Below are positions 8,582 through 16,807 of a DNA stretch of 64,000 nt, one piece after another. The DNA lies in assembly GCF_051414055.1 (NCBI RefSeq), contig NZ_JBLKNX010000001.1, forward strand, positions 62,001 to 126,000, written 5' to 3'. A model generated the notes under the pieces. It was not told the origin of the DNA. It did not search any database and saw only the letters and a list, made by a program, of their open reading frames with translations. How positions within the stretch are numbered: the first letter of the stretch is position 1; each line of letters opens with the position of its first letter. This DNA comes from Halosimplex halobium. Its GTDB lineage: Archaea > Halobacteriota > Halobacteria > Halobacteriales > Haloarculaceae. Made by a program: the position numbers and the translations under genes.

Positions 8582-10024
8582 CTACTCGACCTGCTCGAAC
8601 CAGTCTTCGACCCGGGAGACGGAGGCGCCGGTGATGTCGGCGACCTCCGCGGGTTCGCTTTGGAGCATGTCGGCGACGGTGGCGATGCCGGCGTCGCGCA
8701 GGCGGTCGGCGTAGGTCGGGCCGATACCGTCGACGGTGTCCACGTCGGGACTGTCCGGCTCGTCCTCCGCGGTCGTCTCGGCGACGGCCTCCTCCTCGGC
8801 GGCGGGGCCGTCCTCGGCGGCTTCCGCTTCGGCGGCCTCCTCGGCCGCGGTCACGTCGTCGGGTTCGGCCGCGTCGGCGGCCCCTTCGGCTTCTTCCTCG
8901 GCGGTTTCCGAGCGGTCGGCGTACCACTCGCAGACCTCGGGCCAGACCTCCTCGTGGGACGAGGACGAGACGGACAGGCCGATGTGGCCGGTCGAGAACT
9001 CGATGGTGGTCACGTCGTCGCTGCCGACGACCTCGTTGAACGGCTTCGAGGCGTCGGCGGGGATGAGGTGGTCGTACTCGCCCATGATCTGCAGGACGGG
9101 CATGTCGATGTTCTCGATGTCGACGTGCTCGCCGCCAAGCTCCATCTCGTTGTTGTAGAGCTTGTTCTCCTGGTACAGGTCGGTGAGGAACTGGTCGTAG
9201 GCCTCGCCGGCCACGTCGATGCCCTCGGAGAGCCACCGCTCCATCCGGCCGAAGTTCTCGACGAAGTCCTCGTTGTCGAGGTTCTCGTAGAACCGGATGT
9301 ACTTCGAGACGTAGTTGTCGACGGGGTCCATCAGCGCGAAGCCCACGTCGAGGAACTCCGCCGGGACGTTGCCGAACGTCTCCGTCACGTCCTCGGGGTC
9401 GTAGTACTCGTCGGAGCCCCACTGTTCGAGGACGCCGCCGGTCCCCTGGAAACAGAGGCCCGCGGCCATCAGCCCGAGGGCGTTGACCTTCTCGGGGTGG
9501 AGCGCCGCGTACATGGCCGACATCGTGCCGCCCATGCAGTAGCCGAGAATGTTGATCGAGTCCTGGCCGGAGCGTTCGCGGACTTCGTCGACGCAGTTCT
9601 CGATGTAGCGGTTGACGTAGTCGTCCAGCGTGAGGTGCTGGTCCATCCGCGAGGGCTCGTTCCAGTCGATGAGGTACACGTCGTGGCCCGCCTCCAGCAG
9701 CCGACGCACCACCGACCGTTCCTCCTGCAGATCGAGGATGTACGGCTTGTTGATCAGTGCGTAGACGATGAGGATCGGCACGTCGTGGGTCTCCTCGGGC
9801 TCGATGCCGGCCGCCTCGGGCTGGTAGTGGAGCAGTTCCAGCTTGTTCTCCTCGTAGACGACCTCGCTCGGGGTTTGGCCCACGTCGACGCTCTCGACGG
9901 TCGCCAGCGCCTCGGGGAGTTCGCTGTTCTGCTCGGTCGCCTGGGTCATCGTCTCTACGGCGGTGCGCTGGGCGTCCAGTGCGAGCGAGACGGGGTTGAA
10001 GGGGTCTCCGCGTTCGCTGGCCAT
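8582..10024 (-). CDS. phaC: Class III poly(3-hydroxyalkanoate) synthase subunit PhaC
   Basis: 480 residues. The alpha/beta hydrolase catalytic triad is Cys163 in the GYCMGG lipase-like box, Asp318 (GEYDHLIP) and His347 (STGHIGL), within one residue of the positions reported for haloarchaeal class III enzymes. It polymerises (R)-3-hydroxyacyl-CoA into PHA on the granule surface together with PhaE. After the catalytic domain, residues 370-420 form an Ala/Glu-rich linker. The last 55 residues contain a helix-hairpin-helix-like module (DTVDGIGPTYADRLRDAGI). PhaE stops one base before this start, so the two are translationally coupled. Confidence 0.95.
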   Translation of the reverse strand: MASERGDPFNPVSLALDAQRTAVETMTQATEQNSELPEALATVESVDVGQTPSEVVYEENKLELLHYQPEAAGIEPEETHDVPILIVYALINKPYILDLQEERSVVRRLLEAGHDVYLIDWNEPSRMDQHLTLDDYVNRYIENCVDEVRERSGQDSINILGYCMGGTMSAMYAALHPEKVNALGLMAAGLCFQGTGGVLEQWGSDEYYDPEDVTETFGNVPAEFLDVGFALMDPVDNYVSKYIRFYENLDNEDFVENFGRMERWLSEGIDVAGEAYDQFLTDLYQENKLYNNEMELGGEHVDIENIDMPVLQIMGEYDHLIPADASKPFNEVVGSDDVTTIEFSTGHIGLSVSSSSHEEVWPEVCEWYADRSETAEEEAEGAADAAEPDDVTAAEEAAEAEAAEDGPAAEEEAVAETTAEDEPDSPDVDTVDGIGPTYADRLRDAGIATVADMLQSEPAEVADITGASVSRVEDWFEQVE

Positions 10025-10025
10025 G

Positions 10026-10571
10026 TTACTCCTCCAGGTGGTCGAGGATGCGGTCGAGCTTCTGTTCGACCTCGTGCTGGCGCCGCTCCAGCTCGACGAG
10101 TCGCTCGCCGACCTCGTCCATGTCGTCGCGCGTGGGGAAGCCGAGCTGTGAGATGGTCTCCTGGCTCACGTCGTCGGCCTCGCGGCGCATCTCCATCATG
10201 CGCTCGACGAGCTGGCCGTTGGCGGCGGCGAAGGCGCTCGTGGACATGACCTCCTTGAACGCCTCGTTGGCCGACTGCAGCCAGATGTCGCGGAACTCCG
10301 CTGGCCCCACGTCCTCGCCCTGTGCGGCGTCGGTGGTCCGCTCGAACATCTGCTCGGCGGCGTCCATCCACACCTCGTAGGCGCGATTATAACCCTGGAT
10401 GCCCTCGGCCATGGTGTCCTCCTCGGGCACCGAGTCCTCGACGGCCTCGGCCCACGACTCGACGAACGCGGCCTGGGCCTTCATGTTCTGTTCGAGGGAG
10501 TCGGCGACCGCGTCGTTCATCTCCTCGACCATCTCGGTCCACTGCTCCTGCATCTCGTTTGTGTTGCTCAT
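10026..10571 (-). CDS. phaE: PHA synthase subunit PhaE
   Basis: 181 residues, acidic, Met- and Gln-rich and largely helical, ending with a heptad-like segment (VELERRQHEVEQKLDRILDHL) that could pair with PhaC. It matches the short haloarchaeal PhaE type in length and position directly before phaC. PhaE has no catalytic residues; it activates PhaC in class III synthases. Confidence 0.93.
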   Translation of the reverse strand: MSNTNEMQEQWTEMVEEMNDAVADSLEQNMKAQAAFVESWAEAVEDSVPEEDTMAEGIQGYNRAYEVWMDAAEQMFERTTDAAQGEDVGPAEFRDIWLQSANEAFKEVMSTSAFAAANGQLVERMMEMRREADDVSQETISQLGFPTRDDMDEVGERLVELERRQHEVEQKLDRILDHLEE

Positions 10572-10610
10572 GGGTATGTCTCCGGTGTACTGAAAGAAAA
10601 AACCGTGTTC

Positions 10611-11159
10611 CTACGCGTCGACGGCGGCCGCGGCCCGCTCCTGCACGTCGCTGACCTGGTCCTGCAGGTCCTCGACCTGGTCCTGGAGTTCCTCGAGCTG
10701 GTCGCCCCACTCCTCGGCCACGTCGACCGACTGGGCCTCCAGTTCCTCGTGGGCCTCGACCAGCATCGCGACCTGCTCGTCGACGGCCTCGACGTAGTCC
10801 TCGGTCAGCTCGTCGTAGGCGTCGACGCCCTGCTCGTACTCGCCGGCGACGGTCTCGAAGACCTCCGCGTGGTTCTCCAGCAGGAAGTCGTACTGCTCGT
10901 CGACGGCCGCGCGGACCTCGTCGACGGTCCCGGCGGCGCCGGGCATCGACGACTCGATCACGTCGAGGTAGCTGTGGACGAGCGTCTGGGTCAGCTCGAC
11001 GCCGCGCCGCTGGGCCGACTCCTGGCTGTCGAAGCTGTCGACGACGGCCTCGTTCATCGTCTGCTGGAGCTCCAGCGTCTGCTCGAAGGCCTTCTGGCTC
11101 TGCTCGATCGTCGCGCGCTGCATCTCGAACGCCGTGGTGATGGGGGTCGTGTATGCCAT
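10611..11159 (-). CDS. phaP: PHA granule phasin PhaP
   Basis: 182 residues from ATG 11159 (MAYTTPITTAFEMQR); the longer upstream frame is a shadow of phaR. The N-terminal half is amphipathic and Gln-rich (FEQTLELQQTMNEAVVDSF), the C-terminal half is coiled-coil with repeated DQVEDLQDQVSDVQE. This is the phasin pattern: coating of PHA granules and control of their size and number. It starts five bases after phaR and precedes phaE by 39 bp in a phaRPEC operon. Confidence 0.9.
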   Translation of the reverse strand: MAYTTPITTAFEMQRATIEQSQKAFEQTLELQQTMNEAVVDSFDSQESAQRRGVELTQTLVHSYLDVIESSMPGAAGTVDEVRAAVDEQYDFLLENHAEVFETVAGEYEQGVDAYDELTEDYVEAVDEQVAMLVEAHEELEAQSVDVAEEWGDQLEELQDQVEDLQDQVSDVQERAAAAVDA

Positions 11160-11164
11160 GTGTA

Positions 11165-11458
11165 TCACTCTCTGTTCCGCTTGACCGGGATGACGACGGT
11201 CTGGACGATGTCGCCCTCTTCGATGTCCAGCGCCTCGCGCTCGGCGTCGGGAATAGAGATCCGGCCGCCCGACTGGACGCGCGTCTTGAACGTCGCCGTC
11301 TGACTCATCGCGCCGAGCTGGTTCATGTCCAGCCCGCCCGCACCGGCCTGCAGCATCTGCTCCATGAACTCCTGCTGGCTCTCGATCGCCTGCTCGCTCA
11401 TCTCCTGCATCCCGCTGAACATCGGCGGCCACGTCGGACCGTCGCTCTCGTCGGTCAT
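11165..11458 (-). CDS. phaR: AbrB-like regulator PhaR
   Basis: 97 residues from ATG 11458. The N-terminal half is helical and Met/Gln-rich (granule- or protein-binding region) and the C-terminal half is a SpoVT/AbrB swapped-hairpin domain (VQSGGRISIPDAEREALDIEEGDIVQ). Haloarchaeal PhaR represses the phaRP promoter and is thought to be titrated by PHA granules. It is the first gene of the operon. Three phased repeats lie upstream of its promoter (11505-11530). Confidence 0.9.
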   Translation of the reverse strand: MTDESDGPTWPPMFSGMQEMSEQAIESQQEFMEQMLQAGAGGLDMNQLGAMSQTATFKTRVQSGGRISIPDAEREALDIEEGDIVQTVVIPVKRNRE

Positions 11459-11485
11459 CGGTCGAGTACACCTACACCCCTCAGT

Positions 11486-11493
11486 TACATAAG
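11486..11493 (-). promoter_or_regulatory. TATA-like box of the phaRPEC operon
   Basis: On the minus strand CTTATGTA lies about 30 bp before the phaR start, preceded by an ACC-type BRE-like triplet. The leader would be very short. Confidence 0.6.
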
Positions 11494-11500
11494 GGTTGCG

Positions 11501-11530
11501 CTCAATACCATCAGATACCATTCGATACCA
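11501..11530. repeat. Three 10-bp-phased ATACCA repeats upstream of the phaR promoter
   Basis: CTCAATACCA, TCAGATACCA and TTCGATACCA follow one another with an exact 10-bp period (ATACCA at 11505, 11515 and 11525). They sit directly upstream of the phaR TATA/BRE region, one helical turn apart and so on one face of the DNA. Likely a cooperative regulator-binding site; the binding protein is not known from sequence. Confidence 0.6.
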
Positions 11531-11901
11531 CAGGATGGATCAGCACGCTCCGAGACGGTCCGGGGCGGCGTGGGATCGTCTGGGACAGTTCCGGGTAGTC
11601 GAGGCCGCCCAGGACGGTCCGCGGTTCGGAGTGGTCGGGGCGGTTCGGGGCCGACCCACGGGGCACCGCCAACGGCGTTCGGCGACGGTGCGTCGGCGCG
11701 AGGAGTCGACGTGAGGAGTCGGCGCGAGCGACCGCCGGTGGCGGTAACTCCGGGCTACCGTCGGGATGGGGATGGTCCCGCCGGTCGGCGGACCGGCGGT
11801 TTCCCTCCCCGCGAAAACTGCCGAGAGTAAGCGGCGCGTATCCCGCGTAGCGGGCCGAGAGGGCGCGTATAGGCGGGTTTCGACGTTCTCGTACCACTAC
11901 G
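11531..11901. other. Gene-free part of the phaR-phaJ divergent region
   Basis: About 370 bp of high-GC sequence between the phased repeats and the phaJ promoter. I see no supported gene; open frames here are shadows without recognisable products. Confidence 0.5.
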
Positions 11902-11909
11902 TTTTAATA
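11902..11909 (+). promoter_or_regulatory. TATA-like box of phaJ/maoC
   Basis: TTTTAATA is centred about 29 bp before ATG 11935, consistent with a leaderless transcript. Confidence 0.65.
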
Positions 11910-11934
11910 GCATCAAACCTAAACGCGGGTATCG

Positions 11935-12549
11935 ATGAGTTCCCAACCGCACCGGAACGCGCTGCTTGACACGTGGGCGGAGACGTCTTCGCACATGTTC
12001 AACAGCGTCGTTGCGGCCAATCGGGCGGCGTTCGCGGCCTTCGGCGTCACGCCGTCGGACGACGAGGAGGGCGTCGAGGCCGTCGACCGCATCGAGGCCG
12101 ACGAGGACCTGCCCGAGTGGCACGTCGAGTTGACGGAACACGACCGCGGTCGGCTGGGTGTCGGCGACCGCGTCGAGTTCACCAAGACCATCTCCGACCG
12201 GGACGTACAGTCGTTCGCCGCCGCCAGCGGCGACACCAACCCGCTGCACCTCGACGACGAGTTCGCGAGCAAGACGCGCTTCCGGGGCCGCATCGCCCAC
12301 GGGACGCTCGTCGGCGGCCTCATCTCCGCCGGGCTCGCGCGCCTGCCCGGCCTGACCATCTACCTCTCCCAGGATCTGGAGTTCCACAACCCCGTCCGCC
12401 TGGGCGACCGCCTGACCGCGGTCTGCGAGATCGTCGAGGACCTGGGCGACGACCAGTACCGCCTGACCACCCGCGTCGTCGACGACGGCGAGACCATCAT
12501 CGACGGCGAGGCCGTCGTCCTCGTCGACGAACTGCCCGACGAGGAGTAA
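11935..12549 (+). CDS. phaJ: MaoC/PhaJ-type (R)-specific enoyl-CoA hydratase
   Basis: 204 residues. The hydratase 2 signature is clear: SFAAASGDTNPLHLDDEFA with catalytic Asp and His, then FRGRIAHGTLVGGL and LSQDLEFHNPVRLGD. About 70 extra N-terminal residues precede the hot-dog fold. This enzyme hydrates enoyl-CoA to (R)-3-hydroxyacyl-CoA, feeding fatty-acid intermediates to PhaEC. Its divergent position to phaRPEC supports the PhaJ role; a more general MaoC activity cannot be excluded. Confidence 0.88.
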   Translation: MSSQPHRNALLDTWAETSSHMFNSVVAANRAAFAAFGVTPSDDEEGVEAVDRIEADEDLPEWHVELTEHDRGRLGVGDRVEFTKTISDRDVQSFAAASGDTNPLHLDDEFASKTRFRGRIAHGTLVGGLISAGLARLPGLTIYLSQDLEFHNPVRLGDRLTAVCEIVEDLGDDQYRLTTRVVDDGETIIDGEAVVLVDELPDEE

Positions 12550-12615
12550 TTCGCGACCCGCCCCGGCCGGCCCCGCTCCGCCCCGTTCTCCCGCCGCCGT
12601 GTCGATAGCCCCCGC

Positions 12616-14001
12616 TCACTCCCCGCGCCCGTGAGCGCCGCTCCTTTCCCGCTCGTAGACCCCCTCTCCTTCGAGTCGAGCGCGCTCCCGGACCACCGAG
12701 GGCGTCCGACAGAACCCGGGTGCGCCCGTCACTTGCGGCACGGTGCAGTTGTTGCAGCTCTCGCAGAGCGCCCGCGTGTCGCCGCTCGCTCTCGATTTCG
12801 TCCCGTCTCCCAGCAGCCGTGCCCCCAGCCGCGGCTCGGCGTAGAACGGTCGGCCCATCCCCACCAGGTCGCAGGCCGGTTCGCCGTCCGGACCGCCCCC
12901 GAGCAGGGCCTCGCAGGTCCCGCGTTCCCGCACGCCGCCCTCGCAGAGGACGGGCACGTCCACCCGGCGGCGCACCCGCCGGCAGAGCGCGGCGTTCCAG
13001 CCCGGTTCCTCGGGGAAGCGTCGGCTCTGTAGCCGGTTGAGCGCGGCGACCGCCCGCGCCTTCAGCGGGCTCCCAAGCGCAGCGGCGTAGCCCGACTGCA
13101 GGTCCGCGTGCTCCCACGCCCGCTCGGGGTAGGCGCCCCGCACGACGCTCATGTCCCAGAACGTCGAGACCTCCACCGGGGCCACCGCGTCGTAGCCGAT
13201 ATCGACGACGCGCTCGCAGATATCGATCGCGTCCCTGCGGGAGAGCCGGCGGCGGACGAACCGCGGCGCGGCGGTCTCGGCGGGCACCTTCGTCACCAGC
13301 GCCACGTCGCCGGCGTGCTCGCGGACGGCGTCGTGGACCGTCTCGAGGAACCGTACCCCCCCGCTGCCCGGCGGTTCCCCCGAGTGCGTCCCGAACTCGT
13401 CGTCCCGGCGGTTGTAGAACGGCGAGCAAAACTGCTGGACGATCCCCATGTTCGCCCCCGAGAGGTGGATCCCGTCGTAGCCCGCGTCGGCGGCGTAGCC
13501 CGCGGCCTCGCCGAACCGTTCGGCCAGCTCGTACACCTCGGCGGTCGACATGACGCGGGGCTGGAAGTCGACGAGCCCGAGCGCGTCGAGCGTGCGCAGC
13601 TGCGCGGGCGGCCGCGAGACGGCAAGCTCCTCGTGGTCGGGGTTCCGGGCGCGGTGTTCGGCGTGCCAGACCGCCAGGCTCCGCAGGCCGCCGTGGCCGA
13701 GCTGGACGAAGATCCGGCCGCCGTGGTCGTGGACGGCGTCGGTCAGGCGCGAGCAGCGCTCGACGAACGCGGGGTCGTGGAAGCGGGTCATGTTCGGCGC
13801 GGCGCAGCCGCTCTCGGCGGTGACGATACTGGCCCCCTGGAAGATCAGTCCCACGCCCGACGCGGCCGTGGGTTCGAGTTCGTCGAGGAGGGTGTCGACG
13901 GCGTCGGGGCCGTTGCCGGCACACTCCAGCAGCGGCGCGCGGTAGAGCCGGTTCGGAACCGAGACCCCGCCGACCGTGACGGGGTCGTCGAGCGTCGGCA
14001 T
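12616..14001 (-). CDS. Old yellow enzyme / NADH:flavin oxidoreductase
   Basis: 461 residues, single-domain OYE TIM barrel: NRLYRAPLLECAGN at the N-terminus, VQLGHGGLRS with the substrate His region, DGIHLSGANMGIVQQFCSPFYNRRDDEFG, and DLVGMGRPFYAEP near the FMN phosphate site. A C-terminal cysteine group (ALCESCNNCTVPQV and FCRTPS) resembles the 4Fe-4S motif of 2,4-dienoyl-CoA reductases, but the large NAD-binding half of those enzymes is absent. The substrate is probably an enone or enoyl compound. It is convergent with the phaJ gene. Confidence 0.85.
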   Translation of the reverse strand: MPTLDDPVTVGGVSVPNRLYRAPLLECAGNGPDAVDTLLDELEPTAASGVGLIFQGASIVTAESGCAAPNMTRFHDPAFVERCSRLTDAVHDHGGRIFVQLGHGGLRSLAVWHAEHRARNPDHEELAVSRPPAQLRTLDALGLVDFQPRVMSTAEVYELAERFGEAAGYAADAGYDGIHLSGANMGIVQQFCSPFYNRRDDEFGTHSGEPPGSGGVRFLETVHDAVREHAGDVALVTKVPAETAAPRFVRRRLSRRDAIDICERVVDIGYDAVAPVEVSTFWDMSVVRGAYPERAWEHADLQSGYAAALGSPLKARAVAALNRLQSRRFPEEPGWNAALCRRVRRRVDVPVLCEGGVRERGTCEALLGGGPDGEPACDLVGMGRPFYAEPRLGARLLGDGTKSRASGDTRALCESCNNCTVPQVTGAPGFCRTPSVVRERARLEGEGVYERERSGAHGRGE

Positions 14002-14090
14002 ACCGCGGCTAGCCGAGCGGACAAGTAAAGCCTACCCCCGGCGTGTGGCTGTGGCTACCGTTCGCCCGGCCGCGCGAACCGTCTCGCACC

Positions 14091-14098
14091 TATTTACC
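14091..14098 (+). promoter_or_regulatory. TATA-like box of the first UspA gene
   Basis: TATTTACC lies 24-31 bp before ATG 14122 in otherwise GC-rich DNA. Confidence 0.55.
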
Positions 14099-14121
14099 GT
14101 CGATCCGACTCGTCTCGAACG

Positions 14122-14580
14122 ATGACGGAACGCATCCTGCTCTCGCTGGACGGGAGCGCGACCGCGGGCGAGGGGACCGGGGAGACCGAGAGGGACCGAA
14201 CGGGGGAAGTCGACCGGGCGATAGACCACGCCGTCGACCTGGCGGCGCGGACCGGCGGGGTGGTCCACGCGCTGTACGTCGTCGATACGGGCCGCTACGG
14301 CGAGCCGGCGCTGTCGAGCGCGGAGCTGGTCGTCGACGACGCCGAGGACGCGGGCCACGACCTGCTGGCGGTCGTCGACCGCCGCGGCCGCGAGCGCGGC
14401 GTCACGGTCCGCACGCGGCGCTGTCACGGGCGACCCAACGAGGAACTGCCCGCCTACGCGGCCGAGATCGACGCCGACGCGGTCGTCCTCACCGGCCGAC
14501 GCCGCCCGGGCCGCGTCCGGCGGGAACTCGAACGAGTCGCCGACACTGTCGTCGCGCCCGGCGCCGTCGTCGAGCGCTGA
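14122..14580 (+). CDS. Universal stress protein (UspA fold)
   Basis: 152 residues. It begins with the UspA strand ERILLSLDGS and ends with ADTVVAPGAV, with the middle strand DADAVVLTGRRRPGRVRRELERVAD. The ATP-binding loop G-2x-G-9x-G(S/T) is degenerate here (TGRRRPGRVRRE), so ATP binding is doubtful. An acidic Gly/Thr-rich insertion follows the first strand. Role unknown; it is one of three UspA genes within 2 kb. Confidence 0.8.
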   Translation: MTERILLSLDGSATAGEGTGETERDRTGEVDRAIDHAVDLAARTGGVVHALYVVDTGRYGEPALSSAELVVDDAEDAGHDLLAVVDRRGRERGVTVRTRRCHGRPNEELPAYAAEIDADAVVLTGRRRPGRVRRELERVADTVVAPGAVVER

Positions 14581-14643
14581 ACGGCCCCGCGGGGTTTCCC
14601 CCGCAGGCGTGAGACACTTCTCGCCCGCGCCCGAGGGACGGGT

Positions 14644-15189
14644 ATGCGCGTCGCAGTCGCCGGCACGTTCGGACCGATCCACGACGGACATCGCGCGCTG
14701 TTCCGCACGGCGCTCGAACGCGGCGACGAGGGCGTCCTCGTCGCACTGACGAGCGACGCGTTCGCCCGCGGCAAGCGCGAGCGCCCGGTCCCCGACTTCG
14801 CGGAGCGCCGCGAGCGGGTCCGGCAGGAACTCGAAGCGCTCGACGAGTGGGGCCGGGAGATCGAGATCCGGGAACTGCACGACGAGCACGGCATCGCGTC
14901 GACGGACCCGACGCTCGACGCGCTGGTCGTCTCGCCCGAAACCGCTCACGAGATCGCCGACATCAACGCCGAGCGCGTTCGTCGAGACCTCGACCCGGTC
15001 GAGGGGTTCGTCGTCCCGTTCGTCCGCGCAGCCGACGGCGAGCGGATCTCCTCGACCCGCCTCGTCGCCGGCGAGATCGACGAGCACGGGGAGCTCTCCG
15101 CCTCCGAGGGTTCGGCCTCCGAGGAGTCGGACGGGACGGCGTCGGGGGCGAGCGGCGATCCCGCGTCCGAACGGTCGGCGACCGAGTGA
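14644..15189 (+). CDS. coaD: Archaeal phosphopantetheine adenylyltransferase
   Basis: 181 residues. Nucleotidyltransferase signature GTFGPIHDGHRALF (HxGH-type), then ALTSDAFARGKRERPVPDF and the C-terminal ISSTRLVAGEIDEHG (ISSTR-type loop). It transfers AMP to 4'-phosphopantetheine in coenzyme A synthesis. The last 30 residues are a low-complexity Ser/Glu/Gly tail not needed for the fold. The gene follows the UspA gene by 63 bp and converges with two further UspA genes. Confidence 0.9.
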   Translation: MRVAVAGTFGPIHDGHRALFRTALERGDEGVLVALTSDAFARGKRERPVPDFAERRERVRQELEALDEWGREIEIRELHDEHGIASTDPTLDALVVSPETAHEIADINAERVRRDLDPVEGFVVPFVRAADGERISSTRLVAGEIDEHGELSASEGSASEESDGTASGASGDPASERSATE

Positions 15190-15190
15190 G

Positions 15191-15640
15191 TCAGCGGACG
15201 ACGGTCACCGGCAGCGACGACCGCTCGACGATCCCCTTCGCGACGCTGCCGAGCACCCGCTCCTGGGCTTCCGAGAGCCCGCGGTGGCCGACGAAGACGC
15301 CGTCGTGCCCCTCGGCCGTCGCGAAGTCCGGGATCGTCGCAACCGGGTCGCCGTACAGCAGTTCGGCGTCGATATCGAGTCCCGAGTCGGCCGCGCGCTC
15401 GACGGCGTCGTCCAGCAGGCGCTCGCCGCGCCGCTCGGCGTCGTCGACGCTCTCGACGATCAGCCGGTCGTCGTACTCGCTGGCCGAGGCCGGCGACTCG
15501 GCCCCGCCGGTGTCGTACACGTCGGGGTCGACCGAGTGGACCGCCGTCAACTCGGCGTCGGCGGCGGTCGCCATCTCGACGGCGTGGTCGAGCGCCCGGT
15601 CGCTCTCCGCGGAACCGTCTATCGCCACTGCGAAGCGCAT
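15191..15640 (-). CDS. Universal stress protein (UspA fold)
   Basis: 149 residues. MRFAVAIDGSAESDRALDHAVEMA is the classic first strand and helix, and GHDGVFVGHRGLSEAQERVLGSVAKGIVERSSLPVTVVR contains the Gly-rich ATP-type loop (GHRGL...GSVAK). Cytoplasmic; role in stress adaptation inferred from family. Its stop is one base from the coaD stop. Confidence 0.88.
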   Translation of the reverse strand: MRFAVAIDGSAESDRALDHAVEMATAADAELTAVHSVDPDVYDTGGAESPASASEYDDRLIVESVDDAERRGERLLDDAVERAADSGLDIDAELLYGDPVATIPDFATAEGHDGVFVGHRGLSEAQERVLGSVAKGIVERSSLPVTVVR

Positions 15641-15707
15641 ACCCGGGCCTACGCGGCCGATGGCCCTGAGCCTTTCTCCGGGCGGGCCGCCCGCGGCCGG
15701 CCCGTCG

Positions 15708-16175
15708 CTACTCGCCGCCTCCGGTGTCCTCGGCGTCCGACTCGGCCTCGTCCTCGTCCGCCCGGACGGTCAGCACCGGCACCTCGGCGGTGCGGACGAC
15801 CTTCTCGGTGACGCTGCCGAGGAGGTACCGCTCGAGCCCGGTGCGCCCGTGGGTGCCCATGACGACCAGGTCGATCCCGTTGTCGTCGACGTAGTCGAGG
15901 ATCGCCCGGTGGGGCGTGCCGGTCGCGACCGAGTCCGTCGCCTCGACGCCGGCGTCGCGCGCCCGCGTCGCCGCGGCCTCCGTCGCGTTCTCGCCCATCT
16001 GCTCGAACGACTCGACCACGTCGACGGCGCCGGCTTCGGTGCCGAGCGACGCCACGTCGACGACGTACAGCGAGTGGACCGTCGCGTCGAACTGCCTGGC
16101 CAGGTCGATCGCCTCGTCGAGCGCCGCGCTCGCGCCCGCACTCCCGTCCGTCGGAACGAGGATGTCCTCGTACAT
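15708..16175 (-). CDS. Universal stress protein (UspA fold)
   Basis: 155 residues (MYEDILVPTDGSAGASAALDEAI). It has the full ATP-binding motif GTHGRTGLERYLLGSVTEKVVR, then VPVLTVRADE and an acidic tail. Same strand as the preceding UspA-like gene with a 67-bp gap, probably arranged as a pair. Confidence 0.9.
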   Translation of the reverse strand: MYEDILVPTDGSAGASAALDEAIDLARQFDATVHSLYVVDVASLGTEAGAVDVVESFEQMGENATEAAATRARDAGVEATDSVATGTPHRAILDYVDDNGIDLVVMGTHGRTGLERYLLGSVTEKVVRTAEVPVLTVRADEDEAESDAEDTGGGE

Positions 16176-16233
16176 ACACGGGGGTTCGCCGCCCGGATAT
16201 AAACGGGTGGCGACCGTTCCCGGCCGCCGGCAA

Positions 16234-16761
16234 CTACTTCGCCACGTCGAGCAGGGCGACGCGTTCCCGGACGACGTCGGCCAGCGTCCCCTCGACCGCC
16301 GCCAGTTCCGCGTCGCTCACGTCGAAGTACTCGCGGACCCGGTCGGCGTCGTACTCACCCAGCGTCTCCGCCGGCTCGATCCGACCCGGGCCGTCGAGGT
16401 CACGGACGGCCGCCGCTGCCCGTCGTTCGTCTTCCCGGGTGGCCTCGGATCCCTCGCGGGCGTCGACGAGGACGACCGCCGGACACTCCCCCTCGCCCAC
16501 GCCGAGTTCGAGCGCGTGGTCGATCTGGCGGGTCCCGGCGGCGTACAGCAGGATCTCCATCCCGCGGTCGCGGGCGACGTTCTCGCCGCGGGCCAGCGCC
16601 CGGTCGGCGAGTTCGACCGCCCGCTCGAGGTGCGCGCGGTCGACGACTGAGCGCGCGTCGAACGCCTGGACCGTCGCGCCGTGCTCGTCGCCGACCTCGC
16701 CGAGGCGCGCGACGAACGCGTCGAGGTCGTCGACGGTCGCGACCCCCTCGATCAGTTCCAT
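16234..16761 (-). CDS. cgi121: KEOPS complex subunit Cgi121
   Basis: 175 residues. Cgi121-type features: ATVQAFDARSVVDRAHLERAVELADRA, then MEILLYAAGTRQIDHALELGVGEG, where the last segment is the conserved family motif. KEOPS makes the universal t6A tRNA modification; Cgi121 binds Bud32 and helps load tRNA. It follows hel308 by 46 bp on the same strand, a pairing common in euryarchaea that supports the call. Confidence 0.9.
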   Translation of the reverse strand: MELIEGVATVDDLDAFVARLGEVGDEHGATVQAFDARSVVDRAHLERAVELADRALARGENVARDRGMEILLYAAGTRQIDHALELGVGEGECPAVVLVDAREGSEATREDERRAAAAVRDLDGPGRIEPAETLGEYDADRVREYFDVSDAELAAVEGTLADVVRERVALLDVAK

Positions 16762-16807
16762 CGGCCGTCACCTCGCCGGGGAGCGCCCGTGTCAAGCTCT
16801 CCGCCCA

